Of a stretch of DNA of 64,000 nt, positions 8,572 to 17,278 are shown in pieces. The notes below the pieces were generated by a model. That model was not told the origin of the DNA. It did no database searches and saw nothing but the letters and a program-made list of their open reading frames with translations. Numbering within the stretch: position 1 is the first letter of the stretch; each line of letters opens with the position of its first letter. The stretch is from an uncultured Oscillospiraceae bacterium (lineage in GTDB: Bacteria > Bacillota > Clostridia > Oscillospirales > Ruminococcaceae): assembly GCA_910589145.1 (NCBI GenBank), contig CAJUSD010000013.1, positions 18,559 to 82,558 on the forward strand, read 5' to 3'. Position numbers and translations under genes: made by a program.

Positions 8572-9354
8572 TTGAAACAATATATTGTAGATGCGTTTAC
8601 AGATGAAGTCTTTAAGGGAAATACCGCTGCGGTATGTATCCTTGACGAATGGATAAGCGTCCAAACGATGCAGAATATCGCCAGAGAAAACCAGTTTTCT
8701 GAAACAGCCTTTGCTGTGAAGGAAAGGAGCGCGTATCATCTTCGATGGTTTACGCCGGAAAGCGAAATAGACTTTTGCGGCCATGCAACATTGGCGGCTT
8801 CTTATGTAATCTCACATTTTATTGAGCCGGGATGCCTGAAAATAAGATTTCAGACTCAATCCGGGCTGCTGACAGCAGAGACCGTTGGAGAGCTGATTGA
8901 AATGAACTTCCCAAGATACCAGCTGAATGAGGTGGAAGTTACAGATGCAATGACCTCTGCCATTGGAGTACGGCCCTATGCAGCATACCTTGACAGGGAT
9001 CTGCTCATGGTCCTTGACAGTGAGGAAGCTGTTGTCAAGCTCCAGCCAAACTATACTGCGATGAAAAAATTGAATGGTTTGAGTATTGCTGTAACGGCAA
9101 AGGGCAGGGACTACGACTGTGTTTCCCTCGTGTTTGCGCCGGAACTAAGCGTCCCGGAGGATCCTGTAACCGGTTCCACTCACTGTATGATCGTCCCCTA
9201 TTGGGCGAAGAAGCTGCACAAAAACAAAATAACAGCTTTTCAGGCTTCAAAAAGAACAGGGGTGTTGTATGCAGAGCTGAAAAATAACAGAGTAAAGATT
9301 TCCGGCAAGGCTGTTTTGTTTGGGATTACTGAAATTTTGGGAGGTTTGGTATGA
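8572..9354 (+). CDS. PhzF family isomerase
   Basis: 260 residues of the PhzF/diaminopimelate-epimerase-fold family. MKQYIVDAFTDEVFKGNTAAV contains the conserved start of the fold with GN before the AAV turn. NQFSETAF carries the family Glu, DFCGHATLA the GHATL signature, and VPEDPVTGSTHC the second half-site. Family members isomerise small-molecule substrates, such as an anthranilate-derived intermediate in phenazine synthesis, but most, as here, lie outside phenazine operons and have unknown substrates. The start is TTG 8572 behind a nine-G tract. The stop overlaps the next start as ATGA, so the lipoprotein gene is translationally coupled. Confidence 0.9.
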   Translation: MKQYIVDAFTDEVFKGNTAAVCILDEWISVQTMQNIARENQFSETAFAVKERSAYHLRWFTPESEIDFCGHATLAASYVISHFIEPGCLKIRFQTQSGLLTAETVGELIEMNFPRYQLNEVEVTDAMTSAIGVRPYAAYLDRDLLMVLDSEEAVVKLQPNYTAMKKLNGLSIAVTAKGRDYDCVSLVFAPELSVPEDPVTGSTHCMIVPYWAKKLHKNKITAFQASKRTGVLYAELKNNRVKISGKAVLFGITEILGGLV

Positions 9355-10316
9355 AAGGGAAAGCGGCGTTCTTCGCTTCTCTGTTAGTTTCATCTCTGCT
9401 CCTGCTGACTGGCTGTGATATGAACAAACCGCCGCCGGGCGGGAAACTGGCAGAATGGGCGCTTGGAAAAGCGGCTGATGCTTTGGATTCGTTTAGTGAC
9501 GAGTATGGAGACGACATTATGCAGGCCATCGACGGCCTGCATAATGCGGAACATCATGGCGGCCCCTTTGAAAACAACCTGGACTCCGCGCGGGCCTATC
9601 TGCTGGAACAGATGCAGGAAAAATATGGGATGGAATTCATTGTTGCCGGGGATGAAGACCTGGTAAATTATGGCCCCTTCGCCGGAGCCTCCTATACCTG
9701 CGATGTTGCCCCAAAAGATGCGCCAGAGCAGGTAACAACCGCCCTTGTATCTCAAACCATGTATCAGGATGTTCGGGACAGCTACGCTGTGTACTATTTC
9801 AAGGATGAGGCGGAAGCGCCTGTTTTGGAATTTTGTAAAACAAAGGACTATGTTCTTGACCAGCATGTGTCCCTGGAAATGCCCGAAACTGCACGAACCT
9901 GGACAGCCGATGACAGGCTGGAAAAATTTCTTGCAGAAAGCGGCGCATATGTCAAGCTGGTGCTCCGCTTTGAGGATGGTCTGGACACCGAAACCTATGC
10001 GGAACAAATCTTAGATTTTATCAATAGTGTTGACCGGCTTAACTGTAACCTGCTGATCCAAGCCAAAGCGAATAAGATGTATATTTTCCATTTAGAGGCC
10101 AATCTTTTAGACGGCTTTGATGCCAGCAGCTACACCCTTGAAGACATTGAGAAAAAGGTGGAACTGTATATGCCTCTGACAGTTGCTCTGCCAATTCTGC
10201 GGGTAATTCGCGGCGTACCCCATCTAAGCAAGTCAGAAAAGATGCACCTGTTTCCGTATATTGGGAGCCTTTTATCTCGGCGGTTAAGAACGGATAATTC
10301 CGGTGATAAAGTGTAA
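9351..10316 (+). CDS. lipoprotein, hypothetical
   Basis: Up to 321 residues. A lipoprotein signal sequence ends with lipobox LLTGC (Cys near residue 22), so the protein is probably anchored on the outer face of the membrane. The mature part is acidic with no family I can name. The start overlaps the phzF stop (ATGA) and has GGGAGG before it. The last ~92 codons run through the 3' part of the convergent lipoprotein gene on the other strand. The reading up to about IEKKVELY looks natural and the last ~50 residues look less so, which suggests that a deletion joined the two gene ends and extended one or both frames. Confidence 0.6.
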   Translation: MKGKAAFFASLLVSSLLLLTGCDMNKPPPGGKLAEWALGKAADALDSFSDEYGDDIMQAIDGLHNAEHHGGPFENNLDSARAYLLEQMQEKYGMEFIVAGDEDLVNYGPFAGASYTCDVAPKDAPEQVTTALVSQTMYQDVRDSYAVYYFKDEAEAPVLEFCKTKDYVLDQHVSLEMPETARTWTADDRLEKFLAESGAYVKLVLRFEDGLDTETYAEQILDFINSVDRLNCNLLIQAKANKMYIFHLEANLLDGFDASSYTLEDIEKKVELYMPLTVALPILRVIRGVPHLSKSEKMHLFPYIGSLLSRRLRTDNSGDKV

Positions 10317-10875
10317 GTGTAAAAGCTGTCATATTTTTATCTTCTGAGGTATGGGGAGACGCGGCTTCGGTGTTCTCAAAATAAAAATCCAACAGCGCAG
10401 TGATTAAATCGGTATCTGATAGTTCTATAACATTATCCTCTATTGTCACATCAATGCAGGTATCAGAAACCGTTTCCGCAGACGGCGGCGTCAGCTTTAA
10501 GTCCTCCTGGGCAAAGAAATATGTATAATATGGGCCAAAAACAAAATGGTTTGGCAGGACATAAAGGAAGCATTGCTCTTCATCTCCCGTAATCCGGCAA
10601 ATATCAAAGCCACCGCCTCGCTCCGGGTTATCGCCGCCACATACGCCGACTGCGCTGCCGATCTCACCGGTGAATCTCCAGCATCCAGGTCTATACAAGT
10701 GCAGCTGTATCATATCGGTGTCTGAGATATACCTAATACCATCCACAGTCAAAACAGTTTTCTCGCCAACTTCAAGCTGATAAAATGGAAGCGGCTTTTT
10801 TATTTTGCACCCAGCCAATAAGAAAAGCAGTAAAAACAGAGGCGGAAATACCTTTTTATGAAAAATCGTCCACAT
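10039..10875 (-). CDS. lipoprotein, hypothetical, overlapping convergent neighbour
   Basis: 278 residues. Signal peptide with lipobox LLAGC (Cys near residue 23), then a beta-rich soluble part (EKTVLTVDGIRYISDTDMIQL) and an acidic middle. No family recognised. The 3' 278 bases overlap the plus-strand lipoprotein gene. The last ~40 residues (after about VPPFSQC) look unlike ordinary protein (Cys, Trp and Ser-rich), so the original stop was probably lost. Near-identical architecture in two facing lipoprotein genes hints at a local rearrangement. RBS is GGAGGGGAC before ATG 10875. Confidence 0.55.
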   Translation of the reverse strand: MWTIFHKKVFPPLFLLLFLLAGCKIKKPLPFYQLEVGEKTVLTVDGIRYISDTDMIQLHLYRPGCWRFTGEIGSAVGVCGGDNPERGGGFDICRITGDEEQCFLYVLPNHFVFGPYYTYFFAQEDLKLTPPSAETVSDTCIDVTIEDNVIELSDTDLITALLDFYFENTEAASPHTSEDKNMTAFTLTLYHRNYPFLTAEIKGSQYTETGASFLTCLDGVRRELPAELAEQLSEAYTVPPFSQCLQGCSCWHQSRLKDWPLNGKYTSYSLWLGSAGYS

Positions 10876-10935
10876 TTTTCCTGTCCCCTCCTAATTGCAG
10901 CATTTCAGTTTTCTTGGCACCTGGCAGCCCTTCTT

Positions 10936-11322
10936 TTACGCCAATGACCTTTGGATATATTTCGGCAGCTTTCCCACCACTGTCCGATAACTGTGTTCTA
11001 TCATTTCCGCTATCATCTCATCTGGAATTTTTCCGTCCAGGGGAAAGGTATTGAAATAGGGCTGCTGCACTGGCGGACAGTGATATCCCCTCACCACCAC
11101 GCCGGGATAAAGCTGGCGGTAAAACTCTCCTGTCATCCTCTCACAGTTGAGGGTAACGGCATCCTTCCCCTGGAGCATAAATATCTGGGCGAAAATCCTC
11201 CCCGGCTTCTCTGCTGTTTTTCCCACCTTGATAATGGTACAGTCCGGCCCAAAAGGGTAATCCAGATATGCCCCGTTTTTGGAAAGGCAAAGATCAATCA
11301 CTTGCTGGGCTGTCATAAGCAT
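10936..11322 (-). CDS. MmcQ/YjbR family protein
   Basis: 128 residues, normal for the MmcQ/YjbR (CyaY-like fold) family. TAQQVIDLCLSKNGAYLDYPFG is the typical start with the YPFG turn. IFAQIFMLQGKDAVTLNCE forms the sheet, and PGVVVRGYHCPP sits where relatives have GYHMNK. Described as double wing-type DNA-binding proteins, but the cellular role is unknown. RBS GGAGGG lies before ATG 11322. Confidence 0.88.
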   Translation of the reverse strand: MLMTAQQVIDLCLSKNGAYLDYPFGPDCTIIKVGKTAEKPGRIFAQIFMLQGKDAVTLNCERMTGEFYRQLYPGVVVRGYHCPPVQQPYFNTFPLDGKIPDEMIAEMIEHSYRTVVGKLPKYIQRSLA

Positions 11323-11405
11323 GCTTCCCTCCGGTCAAGTTCTCATTTCTATTTTTTATCCTTTTTTAGGGTTTTCTCCGATCCATAATTTTCATAAGCT
11401 GGAAG

Positions 11406-12068
11406 TTATCTGTTTTGTACTTTTCTCCATCTTTCCAACTCTTTCTGACATAGTTCCGTATCTGATATGTAGTCGAGCCAGTTTTGAAAAAAATCGCTAA
11501 AACTATAAGCTGAAAAACTATAATTGCCTTCATTGTCTGTATCAAATACCTGTCCGCGTCTTTCACCGGATGTAACCAATCCAAAATCCCATTGACATCC
11601 ATGTGTGCCAAGTGTCAAAAATCCGTCTGTATCACATAGAGATTCTTCGTAAGACTCCCCCATCTCTACAAAATATTTTTCAGGATTTTTCTCATACGCT
11701 TTTCTGGAAAAAGCACAGTATTCCAGATCATCCAACGTCATCGGACGCAATAGAAATGGGTTTGCCAGACTGCACCGGTAGGCTTCCCGAAATTTTTCAG
11801 CGCCCGGGCTTTCCGCTCTCATGTAAAAATTGCCGAACGGAAATATTCCATAATCCGGGCCTGCACCTCCGTCCCCAACCTCAGTAATAAAATAAACGTA
11901 ATCCTCTGGAAGCAGGAAATGATATTTTTTCTCTGCTGCACGGACAAATACCTTATTGATAGGCGGGTTCAGCTTATACCGATGCCTGGAAACGCCAAAT
12001 CTCTCGTAGTTTGGATCCATGCGTTCCGCCTGGGCTAGAATTTTTTCTACTTCTTTTCTCTGAAACAT
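11406..12068 (-). CDS. SMI1/KNR4 (SUKH) family protein
   Basis: 220 residues. LPEDYVYFITEVGDGGAGPDYGIFPFG is the SUKH signature (Leu-Pro-x-Asp-Tyr, then a Gly-rich turn with a Tyr-Gly-hydrophobic segment), and FLTLGTHGCQWDFGLVTSG with GQVFDTDNEGNY is the usual second half. SUKH proteins often act as immunity proteins against polymorphic toxins or contact-dependent effectors. No toxin gene lies next to it, so an immunity role is only a possibility. ATG 12068 is preferred over 12092 because GAAGGGAGA precedes it. Confidence 0.85.
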   Translation of the reverse strand: MFQRKEVEKILAQAERMDPNYERFGVSRHRYKLNPPINKVFVRAAEKKYHFLLPEDYVYFITEVGDGGAGPDYGIFPFGNFYMRAESPGAEKFREAYRCSLANPFLLRPMTLDDLEYCAFSRKAYEKNPEKYFVEMGESYEESLCDTDGFLTLGTHGCQWDFGLVTSGERRGQVFDTDNEGNYSFSAYSFSDFFQNWLDYISDTELCQKELERWRKVQNR

Positions 12069-12127
12069 ATAGTCTCCCTTCTCTAAAATCAATTTTCAGG
12101 AAGCCGCTATGACTATGATATCGTTTT

Positions 12128-14350
12128 TCATTGTTCCTTTCTCCCAGAGAAAAAACGCCTCCATTGGCGGGCGATTTTTTCCCCAAAGGATGTATCCCTT
12201 TTCTCCGCTTTCTCCGCAGGCTGGGCTTGGGGTTGGTAAACCTTCACCTTTTCGGCGTTCTCTATGGCATATTCCATGAATACAGACTGAGCGTCCACAC
12301 TTGCGCCGCCGGAATTTTCCACCCGGAGATAGCTTCTGTCGCTTTGTAAAAGACGGGCTTTTTCATTGTCCTTCCAGTAAATTTCCAGCATCTGGGAAAT
12401 CCTCTGCCGTATTTCAGGGCTGTACACCGGACAGGCGATCTCCACCCGCCGGATAGTATTCCGCGTCATCAGGTCTGCGGAGCCAATAAACATTTTCAGA
12501 TCGTCCCCCTCCCCAAAGCAGAAAATACGGGAATGTTCCAGAAACCGCCCTACAATGCTGCGGATCGTGATGTTGTCGGTTTTCCCTGCTACGCCGGGAC
12601 GCAGGCAGCAGATTCCCCGGATTAAAAGCTCGATTTTGACCCCCGCCTGGGACGCTTCTGCCAGCTTATCGATCATATCCCTGTCAGTGAGGGAATTCAT
12701 TTTCATCAAGACGCGGCCGCTGCCTCCGCTTTTGGCCTTTTGGATTTCCCGGTCAATCAAACGGATCAGCCCAGGTTTCAGGCAATGGGGCGACACCAGA
12801 AGATGTTCATAATCCTCCTCTAAATTGGAGATGGACATATTGCGGAAGAAAAGTGCAGCGTCCTCCCCTATCCTCTGGTCCATAGTGATTAGGCTGAGGT
12901 CTGTGTACAGCCGGGCGGTTTTCTCGTTATAATTCCCGGTTCCGATCTGTGTGATATGCTCCACCCCGCCGGATGCACTTCTTCTGGTGATCAGGCAGAT
13001 TTTAGAATGGACTTTAAAGTTGTCAAATCCGTAAATAACCTTGCACCCAGCGTTTTCAAAAACCTCTGCCCAGCGGATGTTGTTCTGTTCGTCAAACCGG
13101 GCGCGCAGCTCCATCAAAACAGTAACATCCTTGCCATTTTCGGCGGCTTCTACCAGATAATCCGCCATACGGGAACTGCTGGCCAGCCGGTAGATGGTCA
13201 CACGGATGGAAAGCACCTCCGGGTCAGAGGCGGATTCTTTCAACAGGTTTAAAAAGGGGTCCATCTGCTCATAGGGGAAGCTGAGAAGGATATCCCCCCG
13301 CTGCAGCTGCCGGAGCATAGGCTCTCCTTTGACAACAAAGGCACTGGGCTGTGGGGCAAATGGCGGATATGTAATCTTCTGCCGCGCCCCGCTGGATAAC
13401 ACGGAAAACTGTTCCTGAAGCCCGAAAATATAGGACATATTCAAAGGCGCCTTGCTTTCATAGACCTGGTTTTCCTTGATTTGAAGCTGCTCCAAAAGCC
13501 GCTGGAACAGCACCGGATGAAGCTGTCCCTGATGCTCCAAACGGACAGGGGCAAGGCGCTTTCTCTTTTTCAGCACCTTTTTCATGTGCTGGCGATAGTC
13601 TTCCTCTGTGTCAAACTGGTCTTCGTTTTCATCCAAAGACAGATCGCCGTTGCGGGTGACAGTAATGATGGATTTTCCAATTACAGAGTACTTTTCAAAC
13701 TCCTTATCTGCAAATTCGGAAACCAGTTTTTCCACCAGGACATAACGAACCGCGCTGCCTGGCAGAGCAACAATTTTAGGAAGGGTATCCGGCACCGGTA
13801 TCACGGCAATGACTGGTTTTTCCTTCTCCTTTTCCTTCTTTTTGCTTAAAACCAAAAGGACATACAGCTGCATATTCTCAAAGTGGGGAAAAGGATGGTG
13901 CCGGTCAATAATTTGAGGGGATAATATGGGCTGTATCTCCTGCTGGTAATATTTTTCCAGGAATTTCTTCTCCGGTTTGGCCAGTTCTTTTATCTCCAAG
14001 TTGCAGATGCCGTATTCCCGCAGCATACCCTCTACCCGGCAGAACACTCTGTCTCGTTTTTCGTAAAGGCGGGGCATTTCCCGGAAAATATTCTCCAGCT
14101 GCTGAGCAGGGTTTTCCCCGGTTTTATTGTCTATGTCATCTTTGCGCACAAGGGCAAGGTCTCCAATACTCCCCACCCGGATCATAAAGAATTCATCCAG
14201 GTTGCTGGTGAAGATGGAGACAAATTTCAGCCGTTCATAGAGCGGAACCATAGGGTCGGCGGCTTCTTCTAAAACTCTTTCGTTAAATTTCAGCCAGGAA
14301 AGCTCCCGGTTTTGGGTGTAGGTTACATCAATTCCCTGATATTCAGCCAT
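12128..14350 (-). CDS. ppk: polyphosphate kinase 1
   Basis: 740 residues. Makes inorganic polyphosphate from ATP, reversibly, through a phospho-histidine. The N-terminal domain is recognised by NRELSWLKFNERVLEEA and TSNLDEFFMIRVG. The catalytic HKD-like half-sites follow: KVHSKICLI (His near residue 443), IGTGNYNEKTARLYTDLSL, and FLEHSRIFCFG (His near residue 603). LRARFDEQNNIRWA and CCLRPGVAGKTDNI are also conserved. Start ATG 14350 has AGGAGG at the right distance. It follows ppx by 14 bases, so synthesis and breakdown genes form one operon. Confidence 0.97.
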   Translation of the reverse strand: MAEYQGIDVTYTQNRELSWLKFNERVLEEAADPMVPLYERLKFVSIFTSNLDEFFMIRVGSIGDLALVRKDDIDNKTGENPAQQLENIFREMPRLYEKRDRVFCRVEGMLREYGICNLEIKELAKPEKKFLEKYYQQEIQPILSPQIIDRHHPFPHFENMQLYVLLVLSKKKEKEKEKPVIAVIPVPDTLPKIVALPGSAVRYVLVEKLVSEFADKEFEKYSVIGKSIITVTRNGDLSLDENEDQFDTEEDYRQHMKKVLKKRKRLAPVRLEHQGQLHPVLFQRLLEQLQIKENQVYESKAPLNMSYIFGLQEQFSVLSSGARQKITYPPFAPQPSAFVVKGEPMLRQLQRGDILLSFPYEQMDPFLNLLKESASDPEVLSIRVTIYRLASSSRMADYLVEAAENGKDVTVLMELRARFDEQNNIRWAEVFENAGCKVIYGFDNFKVHSKICLITRRSASGGVEHITQIGTGNYNEKTARLYTDLSLITMDQRIGEDAALFFRNMSISNLEEDYEHLLVSPHCLKPGLIRLIDREIQKAKSGGSGRVLMKMNSLTDRDMIDKLAEASQAGVKIELLIRGICCLRPGVAGKTDNITIRSIVGRFLEHSRIFCFGEGDDLKMFIGSADLMTRNTIRRVEIACPVYSPEIRQRISQMLEIYWKDNEKARLLQSDRSYLRVENSGGASVDAQSVFMEYAIENAEKVKVYQPQAQPAEKAEKRDTSFGEKIARQWRRFFSGRKEQ

Positions 14351-14364
14351 GAATACCATCCTCC

Positions 14365-15288
14365 TTAATTTGCTCTTGCTTCCTGGCTAGGCAGGATACG
14401 CTCTAAAAGATAGCCTTCCCGCACGCCCCAGGAACTGACCCAAATGGAACGATATTCAAAATAATCTGCTATTGTTTGGAGAATAATCATTCCAGGAATT
14501 ATTGTATGCACCCGGTTTGGAGCAGCGCGAAGAATGGCGTTTAAAATTTGTTTTTTAGAATTTGAAAGATTCTCCAGTATTTGATCTACCTGTTTGGCTG
14601 GAAAAGCTCCATCCTTTAAAGAACTTTCCATTAATTTGGCACAAGCCCGGATGCTTCCTCCTATCCCACAAAGAACATTCCCTCCATCGGCTCTGACAGG
14701 AACCGCCAGCATTTTCAATGATTCCTGAACATGATGTTTGATTTCACTATATTCCTTTGCTGTTGGAAGAAGTTCAGACACATATTTGCGGAACATATTC
14801 AAAGAACCAAAAGGCATACTGACCGCCTTTGTAATTCGCTTTTCCTGAAACTGTACAAATTCCGTGCTTCCTCCCCCAATATCAACTAATCCTCCGCTGG
14901 CCATGGGCATTAGATAAGAAGCGCCAGCAAAGTCCAGCCGTGCTTCTTCCTCCCCGGAAAGAACATCCACCAAAAAACCTGTTTTTTCACAGATTGTATC
15001 AACTGCATCCTTAGTATTGGATACATTGCGCAGAGAGGCAGTGGCAAATACAGAAACATTCTGTATCTCTAAACTTTTTAAATTTTTCTCAAAACCGAGC
15101 AAAACAGAACAGGCCCTTTCCATTCCCTCATAACTTAAAGTTTGATTGACCACATAATTAGCCAATCCAACAGTTTCCTTTCCGCTGAAAAGCTGTTCTA
15201 ATTTATACCGTCCCATTGAATTTATTGTACAATGGTATACTACAAGCCGAATGGTATTAGACCCTATATCAATCACACCATAATTCAT
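14365..15288 (-). CDS. ppx: exopolyphosphatase, Ppx/GppA family
   Basis: 307 residues, the short two-domain form of Ppx/GppA (ASKHA fold). YGVIDIGSNTIRLVVY is the phosphate-1 loop, FATASLRNVSN and VLSGEEEARLDFAG follow, and GGLVDIGGGSTEFVQF is the phosphate-2 loop with catalytic Glu. It releases phosphate from polyphosphate ends or from pppGpp. The longer C-terminal HD-like domain of E. coli Ppx is absent. ATG 15288 is chosen over 15309 because AAAGGA precedes it. It is the first gene of the ppx-ppk operon, divergent from the DUF1292 gene. Confidence 0.93.
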   Translation of the reverse strand: MNYGVIDIGSNTIRLVVYHCTINSMGRYKLEQLFSGKETVGLANYVVNQTLSYEGMERACSVLLGFEKNLKSLEIQNVSVFATASLRNVSNTKDAVDTICEKTGFLVDVLSGEEEARLDFAGASYLMPMASGGLVDIGGGSTEFVQFQEKRITKAVSMPFGSLNMFRKYVSELLPTAKEYSEIKHHVQESLKMLAVPVRADGGNVLCGIGGSIRACAKLMESSLKDGAFPAKQVDQILENLSNSKKQILNAILRAAPNRVHTIIPGMIILQTIADYFEYRSIWVSSWGVREGYLLERILPSQEARAN

Positions 15289-15508
15289 ACCAGAAGCAAT
15301 CCTTTCCATTATTTATCAGTTTTATAAAGATAGAAGGGAATCCACCTGTTTTATCTTAACCGAAGGGTCGAAAAAAATCCAAATTTATATGTATCAACAG
15401 TATATCATATTTCCGTTTAAAATGGAAAGTATTCTCATAATATTTCTGACTAAATTCCACAAAAAAGCAATACAGCAAAAATTATTTTATCAGATTTGCA
15501 AAATGGGA

Positions 15509-15537
15509 TTGACGAAACGGAATTTTTAAGATAATAT
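15509..15537 (+). promoter_or_regulatory. promoter of DUF1292 gene and leader hairpin
   Basis: TTGACG (15509-15514), 17 bases, TAATAT (15532-15537). The leader between this and the gene contains CCAGG...CCTGG with an inner CGG/CCG pair (about 15560-15592), which could fold in the mRNA. The rest of the 15289-15614 gap is A/T-rich and must also hold the divergent ppx promoter, which I could not place. Confidence 0.65.
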
Positions 15538-15614
15538 ATAACTGTCCTTAGAAAGTATCCAGGGTACAGCGGCAGAAACCGTTCTCCTGGGGGACTGGAA
15601 TGGAGGTTTTTCCA

Positions 15615-15968
15615 ATGTCTGAAAAAGATTTTGACCAGGGTTTTACGGATGAATCATTGGAGGAAAATGATCTTATGCCGGACCTTATTAGTTTGATAGA
15701 TGATGACGGCAAAGAGTATGAATTTGAGATTTTAGATTCCTATGAATGTGATGAAGGACATTATATAGCGATTGCGCCTTATACATCAGAGGAAGATCTT
15801 GACGAAGGAGATTTGATGATTCTCAAGGCCGTTGACGACGAGGAAGATGAAGGAGAATTCTATTATTCCCCCATTGAGGACGATGCAGAATTTAACCGTA
15901 TCTCTGAAATTTTTGTCCGTCGTTTGGAAGAATTTTACGATATTGTTGAAGACCCGGAGAACGAATAG
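15615..15968 (+). CDS. DUF1292 family acidic protein
   Basis: 117 residues, very acidic (runs of Asp/Glu throughout). ISLIDDDGKEYEFEILDSYE followed by HYIAIAPYTSEED is the DUF1292 pattern, as in B. subtilis YrzB. Function unknown. In many Firmicutes a DUF1292 gene sits directly after ruvX; here ruvX is 40 kb away (55275) and this gene faces ppx instead. ATG 15615 follows GGAGG at 15602-15606; the ATG at 15600 would overlap that site. Confidence 0.88.
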   Translation: MSEKDFDQGFTDESLEENDLMPDLISLIDDDGKEYEFEILDSYECDEGHYIAIAPYTSEEDLDEGDLMILKAVDDEEDEGEFYYSPIEDDAEFNRISEIFVRRLEEFYDIVEDPENE

Positions 15969-15999
15969 CTGCCTGACTGCTGTGTATACTAACTTTCGG

Positions 16000-16205
16000 T
16001 AGATAATAATTCCTGCTGTGTTCGAGTAAACATGGTTTTTTATAATCCAACACCTTTTTTTAGGAAGCTCTGATACTCCCGGACGGATTGCAGACCTCCC
16101 GGCTTTTGCCGGACGAAGGGAGCGTGAACACCTGGGGAGGGCATCCACCTGTCAATGACGGGTTTTAAGCGGCTGTGTGACGGCATGGCGGGATATTGAA
16201 AATAA
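16000..16205 (+). ncRNA. ssrS: probable 6S RNA
   Basis: A ~200-nt structured intergenic segment that ends at a terminator. The closing helix is visible: CCTGCTGTG near 16012 pairs over nine bases with CATGGCGGG near 16190. Directly inside the 5' arm is TTCG, and before the 3' arm is GACGGCAT. E. coli 6S has the same arrangement (GTTCG at the 5' end, CGGCAT at the 3' end). The interior holds CTCCC / GGGAG pairs and a hairpin CCGGC-TTTT-GCCGG, compatible with the long bulged rod of 6S. 6S RNA binds sigma-A RNA polymerase and mimics an open promoter. Ends are estimates. TATACT at 15985-15990 could be the -10 box. Confidence 0.66.
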
Positions 16206-16206
16206 T

Positions 16207-16247
16207 AGGTTCTGTTTTGCCTTATGGTAGAGCAGAACCTTTTTATT
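16207..16247 (+). terminator. terminator of the 6S-like RNA
   Basis: Stem AGGTTCTG / CAGAACCT with an 18-base loop and a TTTTTATTT tail. Beyond it 16248-16383 shows no further feature than the ribosome site of the next gene. Confidence 0.85.
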
Positions 16248-16383
16248 TGTGAGTAAAGGCCTCCGGCTTTGAGGACACTTTTTACATACAACATAAAGCT
16301 TTTTCCATTGAATCCATCGTATAACTTCCCCCAAACCGAGAAAACTAAATGTATCTTTAAGACTGTGGAGGGTTCCATTCCCC

Positions 16384-16758
16384 ATGAATGAAAAACGAAA
16401 CTATAAATTAAAGAAATATCTTCCCTTAGCAGGCGGATTTTGTACAGGCATTCTAAACGGCCTTTTTGGAGCAGGCGGAGGGATGGTTGCAGTCCCTTTC
16501 CTGCGTTCTGGCGGATTAGACGAAAAACAAAGCCACGCTTCTTCTGTTGCGTTGTTGATGGCATTGTCTTTTGTCAGTACAATGCTCTATTTGCGGCGCG
16601 GTTCGATGACAGTCCAGGACGCCCTCCCTTATTTGCCAGGTGCGTTGGCCGGAAGTGCAACGGGTGCATTGCTGATGCCTAAAATATCCACCAAATGGTT
16701 GAAACGCATCTTCGGCCTTTTGATGATTTACGGTGGGATTCGGATGGTGATGGGCTGA
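16384..16758 (+). CDS. TauE/SafE half-transporter, first subunit
   Basis: 124 residues, half the length of a normal TauE/SafE sulfite/sulfonate exporter. It has about four membrane segments and the family motif GLFGAGGGMVAVPFL (residues ~26-40), then HASSVALLMALSF and PGALAGSATGALLM. A normal protein has two such repeats; this gene supplies the first and the next gene the second. The stop TGA overlaps the next ATG (TGATG), so the two are made together and probably form a heterodimer. The transported anion is unknown. Confidence 0.85.
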   Translation: MNEKRNYKLKKYLPLAGGFCTGILNGLFGAGGGMVAVPFLRSGGLDEKQSHASSVALLMALSFVSTMLYLRRGSMTVQDALPYLPGALAGSATGALLMPKISTKWLKRIFGLLMIYGGIRMVMG

Positions 16759-17177
16759 TGATTTCCATTATAATTGCTTCATTTTTTTCAGCAGTCTGTG
16801 CAGCTTTGGGGCTTGGCGGCGGAACGGTACTAATGTTGTACTTTGCCCTTCTCACAGAAATTCCTCAGCAGCAGGCGCAGGGAATTAATCTGCTTCTTTT
16901 CCTGCCAGTAGCAGCTTTATCGTTATGGTTCCATACCAAAAACAAGCTGGTTGCATGGAAACAAATTATATGGGTGATTCTTTGTGGACTTCCTGGTGTT
17001 TTTTTAGGGTGCTGGCTGTCCGAATGGCTGGATGTAGAATGGCTGAGAAAAGCTTTTGGAGGTTTTCTTTTACTAATGGGTATACATGAATTTTTGGCAA
17101 AAAGTGCAGATAAAAATTCAAAAAAAGATGAACAGGGCAAATCCCCCTCCCCTTCTAAGAAACCAAATATAAATTAA
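16758..17177 (+). CDS. TauE/SafE half-transporter, second subunit
   Basis: 139 residues. Begins IIIASFFSAVCAALGLGGGTVLMLYFALL, the second-repeat version of the TauE/SafE motif (GLGGGTVL), with QQAQGINLLLFLPVAA as the partner of the HASSVALL segment of the first subunit. Four hydrophobic segments, then a charged Lys/Ser/Pro-rich cytoplasmic tail of ~30 residues. Start ATG 16758 overlaps the stop of the first subunit. Known fused relatives move sulfite, sulfonates or sulfoacetate out of the cell. Confidence 0.85.
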   Translation: MISIIIASFFSAVCAALGLGGGTVLMLYFALLTEIPQQQAQGINLLLFLPVAALSLWFHTKNKLVAWKQIIWVILCGLPGVFLGCWLSEWLDVEWLRKAFGGFLLLMGIHEFLAKSADKNSKKDEQGKSPSPSKKPNIN

Positions 17178-17187
17178 GATTATTTTA

Positions 17188-17219
17188 TTTCGCTAAATAT
17201 TTATTTAGCGAATATTTTT
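17188..17219 (+). terminator. terminator after TauE pair
   Basis: Stem TCGCTAAAT / ATTTAGCGA with a short A/T loop, followed by ATATTTTTA. Confidence 0.8.
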
Positions 17220-17278
17220 ATGAAATGCAGATATTGCTTTTCTAAAAATATCAACTGTTCAACAAAGTTTGGTTTTTC

